From: Alphaproteobacteria bacterium
Lineage (GTDB): Bacteria; Pseudomonadota; Alphaproteobacteria; UBA2136; JALTLI01
Length of the DNA: 8,410 nt
Direction of reading: 5' to 3'
NCBI GenBank assembly: GCA_027005635.1
Contig: JALTLI010000006.1
Coordinates: forward strand, 1 to 8,410
Shown one piece after another: positions 6,413 through 8,410 of the stretch. Below the pieces are notes generated by a model. The model had not been told where the DNA came from and ran no database searches. It was given only the letters and a program-made list of their open reading frames with translations. The position numbers were made by a program, and so were the translations under genes. How positions within the stretch are numbered: the first letter of the stretch is position 1; each line of letters starts with the position of its first letter.

Positions 6413-7717
6413 TTATTTATCTTCCATAGCAACTTTAACTTCATTTAACCATTTTTTGGCAGGCTCGCTCATTTCTTGTTTATATTCAGTCGCTGCTTTT
6501 ATATGGAACTCTGCGCTTTTTATATCATGCTTTAGTAATGCTTCTTCTGCTAAAGCTAAATGACTTTCACCTTTATAACCCTCTTTTCCGTAAACAATAC
6601 CTAAGCCATGCCATACACTTGGCCATTTAGGTAGTTTTTGTCTTACAATTGAATATGCATCAAAAGCTTTATTTAGTTTTGTTAAGGCTAAATAAGCTTC
6701 TGCTAGTTGTAAGCGTGTTAAATATAATTCTGGTTTTATTTTTAATGATTTCTCAAATGCATTTACACCTTCATTAAGCATACCAATATCAACATATACC
6801 TGCCCAAGCATATCATAAAAATACGGATTATTAGGTTTCCTTTTAATTAATTCATTCAGCATAGCTGCTGATTTTTTACCCTTACCTTGCAAAGCATATG
6901 CTATTGAGCGCGCATAAATAGCCTTACTAGATTTATCTAACGGAATAAATTTACGCAATGTTTCCATTGGCTTATGAGTTAAAGCAAACAATCGTGCTTT
7001 CATTAAAATAAAAGTACTGTCATCTATTTTTTTATTAGTAACCTTGTTTCCTTTTTTAAGATTTTCTTGATAATTTCTGGCTGCATCAATACGTTCTGCA
7101 GTTAAAGGATGAGAAAGAAGGTAAGCAGGCGGAACACGACTATATAACAAACTATTTTGCTTTATAATTCCAAAGAAATCTATTAATCCTTTTAATGATT
7201 TACCATTTTTTGTTAATAAACTATAGGCAATCTGATCTGCTTCTCTTTCCTGAATTCTGCTATGTTGCAAAGCTTGTGTTGCAGTTGCAGCCTGCCCTCC
7301 AATTATTAGTGCCATACCAGCTTGTGGTGCGCCAACAGCAGCGGCCGCAACTCCGGCTATACCTGAAACTATTGTTGGTAGTGTAAATTTTTCTGCTCTT
7401 TGAGATGTTTTAAAGTGATGCTGAGCTTTTATATGACCTATTTCATGAGCAATAACAGCTATTACTTCATCTTGCGTATCCGCTTTATCTATTAAGCCAC
7501 TAAAAAAATTTATGCTTTTATCTGGTGTCACAAACGCATTTATATCATCACTTCTTATTAATCTGTAATTAATATTATCGGTTATTCCTGCTGTTTTTAA
7601 TAATGGAGCGCCTGCTTCTTTAAGCCATTGGATAGATTCAACATCTGCCATAACAGAGTATGATTGAGCATTTGCATTAAAGCTAAATAATAAACAACAA
7701 AATAAATATTTTTTCAT
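6413..7717 (-). CDS. Exported M48 zinc metalloprotease with C-terminal TPR repeats (BepA-like)
   Basis: This 434-residue protein is predicted to be a periplasmic zinc metalloprotease of the kind that degrades misassembled outer-membrane proteins. A signal peptide (K-K, then Y-L-F-C-C-L-L-F) ends N-A-N-A with cleavage after about residue 17. The catalytic zinc site is H-E-I-G-H at 91-95 with Glu92 as general base. The third ligand is probably Glu157 in E-R-E-A-D (157-161). A Gly/Ala-rich hydrophobic stretch (about 115-148) lies between them, as in BepA-type proteins, followed by the conserved S-H-P-L-T-A-E-R-I (202-210). From about 265 to 415 there are four or so TPR-like helix pairs (e.g. L-G-Q-V-Y around 304-308, A-F-E-K-S-L around 320-325). 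E. coli BepA has the same order but is somewhat longer. There is no good ribosome binding site before the ATG. The gene is separated from the upstream one by a terminator. Confidence 0.92.
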   Translation of the reverse strand: MKKYLFCCLLFSFNANAQSYSVMADVESIQWLKEAGAPLLKTAGITDNINYRLIRSDDINAFVTPDKSINFFSGLIDKADTQDEVIAVIAHEIGHIKAQHHFKTSQRAEKFTLPTIVSGIAGVAAAAVGAPQAGMALIIGGQAATATQALQHSRIQEREADQIAYSLLTKNGKSLKGLIDFFGIIKQNSLLYSRVPPAYLLSHPLTAERIDAARNYQENLKKGNKVTNKKIDDSTFILMKARLFALTHKPMETLRKFIPLDKSSKAIYARSIAYALQGKGKKSAAMLNELIKRKPNNPYFYDMLGQVYVDIGMLNEGVNAFEKSLKIKPELYLTRLQLAEAYLALTKLNKAFDAYSIVRQKLPKWPSVWHGLGIVYGKEGYKGESHLALAEEALLKHDIKSAEFHIKAATEYKQEMSEPAKKWLNEVKVAMEDK

Positions 7718-7723
7718 AAATTC

Positions 7724-7729
7724 ATTATA
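7724..7729 (-). promoter_or_regulatory. Candidate -10 box immediately before the M48 protease start
   Basis: A perfect TATAAT on the minus strand ends 6 bp before the ATG at 7717. This spacing would put the transcription start at or within a base or two of the ATG, giving a leaderless or near-leaderless mRNA. The lack of a recognisable ribosome binding site there agrees with this. No clear -35 hexamer is seen 16-18 bp upstream, where the DNA is AT-rich tract next to the terminator. A terminator upstream means the gene needs its own promoter somewhere in the 36 bp from 7718 to 7753 or across the terminator. Confidence 0.35.
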
Positions 7730-7753
7730 TAGTAATTTATCTTAATAAAATAT

Positions 7754-7779
7754 AAAAAAGCCCAATAAAGGGCTTTTTT
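7754..7779 (-). terminator. Rho-independent terminator
   Basis: A perfect 10-bp stem (AAAAAAGCCC pairing with GGGCTTTTTT) with a 6-nt loop is followed on the minus strand by a run of six T. It begins 18 bp after the stop of the 66-residue gene and ends that transcript. The symmetry of the A and T tracts means it could also work on the plus strand, although no plus-strand gene reaches it. Confidence 0.92.
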
Positions 7780-7797
7780 CAGGGGAAAATAAAAAAT

Positions 7798-7998
7798 TTA
7801 AACTACACTAATTTCAAAATAATTAAAAAATGATTTTGGGAGTTTAGATAAATCATCCATAGATAATTCAGCTGGCTTAAACTCAGTAGATTTTTTAACT
7901 GGTGAACCAATAACAATATCTTGTTGTAAAAAATCAAGAACCTCTAGCATTTCTACTCTTTGGTTTTCGTTAAGCTCAACTCCTTTATATGGTGACAT
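7798..7998 (-). CDS. 66-residue orphan protein of unknown function
   Basis: This is a small acidic-to-neutral soluble protein in no family I recognise. Residues 8-28 look like an amphipathic helix (E-L-N-E-N-Q-R-V-E-M-L-E-V-L-D-F-L), followed by a short K-K-S-T-E-F-K-P linker and a second helix-like segment (L-S-M-D-D-L-S-K-L). The end is hydrophobic and aromatic (F-F-N-Y-F-E-I-S-V-V). There is no signal peptide or full membrane helix. Coding status is supported by an excellent ribosome binding site (AAGGGAG about 8 nt before the ATG), a strong terminator 18 bp after the stop, and a 113-bp upstream gap that could hold a promoter. It therefore appears to be a stand-alone transcription unit, unusual for such a short gene. 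No toxin, antitoxin or DNA-binding motif is evident. Confidence 0.75.
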   Translation of the reverse strand: MSPYKGVELNENQRVEMLEVLDFLQQDIVIGSPVKKSTEFKPAELSMDDLSKLPKSFFNYFEISVV

Positions 7999-8031
7999 AG
8001 TCTATTCTCCCTTAAATTATTAAAATAAAAA

Positions 8032-8060
8032 AATATAATTAGAAATAACTATGCACAAAG
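8032..8060 (-). promoter_or_regulatory. Candidate promoter for the 66-residue orphan gene
   Basis: On the minus strand a TATATT (8037-8032) could act as -10, with CTTTGT (8060-8055) 17 bp upstream as a poor -35. This would give a leader of about 27 nt that includes the ribosome binding site. The -35 region overlaps a small inverted repeat (ATGC, 5-nt loop, GCAT; 8051-8063), a possible operator. The match is weak and the surroundings are AT-rich. No other signal stands out in the gap from 7999 to 8111. Confidence 0.25.
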
Positions 8061-8111
8061 CATGCCATATTTTTTATAATATTTAATAAGGAAATATTTT
8101 AAGGCTTAATA

Positions 8112-8410
8112 CTAAAACCCATCACCTGAGAATAAATCTCTCACATCTTCAGAATTATCAATATGATGAGATTTTAATTTTTTAGGTTTATTAAGCTTAG
8201 ATTTTTTTACTTTTTTTACAGGTTTAATACTTTTTTTAGTATCAATAACTTTTTTAGCTGATTTTATATTTTCTTGAACAATTACTGCTGGCTCTGGTAC
8301 AGATTTTATATCTGGCAATCTATCTTTATGTAAAAGTTTTATAACACCTTTTACTTGTTCTTCTGTGTATTTTTCAGGCAATAAATAAATTTTATCTTTT
8401 ACTTGTTTGG
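8112..8410 (-). CDS. C-terminal part of a lysine-rich protein of unknown function (5' end outside window)
   Basis: The frame is open from the window edge to TAG at 8112-8114, giving 98 visible complete residues. A TTG at 8381 could be taken as a start, but the frame continues upstream without a stop (K-Q-V-K-D-K-I-Y-L precede it) and no ribosome binding site stands before the TTG, so the gene most likely begins beyond 8410. A helical-looking segment (E-E-Q-V-K-G-V-I-K-L-L-H-K) is followed by a long Lys/Ser/Val/Pro low-complexity stretch with repeated K-K-x and P-V-K-K-V-K-K-S-K patterns. It ends with an acidic tail (N-S-E-D-V-R-D-L-F-S-G-D-G-F). A basic disordered tail could bind nucleic acid or be a linker; nothing here identifies a family. 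The product is soluble with no membrane segment visible. Confidence 0.65.
   Translation of the reverse strand, partial: KQVKDKIYLLPEKYTEEQVKGVIKLLHKDRLPDIKSVPEPAVIVQENIKSAKKVIDTKKSIKPVKKVKKSKLNKPKKLKSHHIDNSEDVRDLFSGDGF

Noticed and set aside
7195..7386. Plus-strand open frame of 63 codons opposite the M48 gene, Leu-rich
   Set aside because: Antisense to the Gly/Ala-rich part of the protease; the Leu richness comes from reading Gln/Ala codons backwards.
8379..8381. TTG as the true start of the lysine-rich gene
   Set aside because: The frame is open upstream to the window edge and no ribosome binding site precedes the TTG, so the gene probably starts outside.

Overview
This is an AT-rich (roughly two thirds A+T by eye) bacterial chromosomal window in which every supportable gene lies on the minus strand, so transcription runs from high to low coordinates. 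The gene content best fits a low-GC alphaproteobacterium. LpdA carries an I-P-G-C-T-Y-C stretch that I associate with pyruvate-dehydrogenase-type LpdA proteins of that class. The pairing of a periplasmic M48 protease with accB-accC also recalls a common alphaproteobacterial neighbourhood. This placement is inference. I see no transposase, integrase, tRNA, rRNA, CRISPR array or phage gene. The visible stop codons are TAA or TAG, never TGA, and the standard code reads cleanly throughout.

Layout in transcription order: (1) 8410-8112, the C-terminal part of a lysine-rich unknown protein that enters from beyond the window. (2) 7998-7798, a 66-residue orphan with its own strong ribosome binding site and a textbook intrinsic terminator at 7754-7779. 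(3) 7717-6413, an exported M48 zinc metalloprotease with a TPR tail (BepA-like), whose start sits directly behind a TATAAT. (4) 6373-4303, a tight cluster of a small charged orphan protein, accB and accC (biotin carrier and biotin carboxylase of acetyl-CoA carboxylase). (5) 4281-3736, a hypoxanthine phosphoribosyltransferase-type gene 21 bp behind accC. (6) 3632-2403, a cyclic-nucleotide-binding plus EAL protein, predicted to be a c-di-GMP phosphodiesterase gated by a second nucleotide. (7) 2281-1577, a histidine-phosphatase-superfamily protein whose second catalytic histidine is replaced by serine. (8) 1547-156, dihydrolipoamide dehydrogenase. (9) 163-1, the start of a small exported protein that overlaps the lpdA stop by 8 bp and runs off the window.

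Most of the window is central metabolism and envelope housekeeping: fatty-acid initiation (AccBC), 2-oxoacid dehydrogenase E3 (LpdA), purine salvage (Hpt) and outer-membrane quality control (M48-TPR). The less ordinary elements are the cNMP-EAL signalling fusion, the serine-substituted phosphatase, and four small or partial proteins of no recognisable family beside conserved genes. I do not see a coherent new multigene system. The small unknowns and the two atypical enzymes are the parts worth following up.
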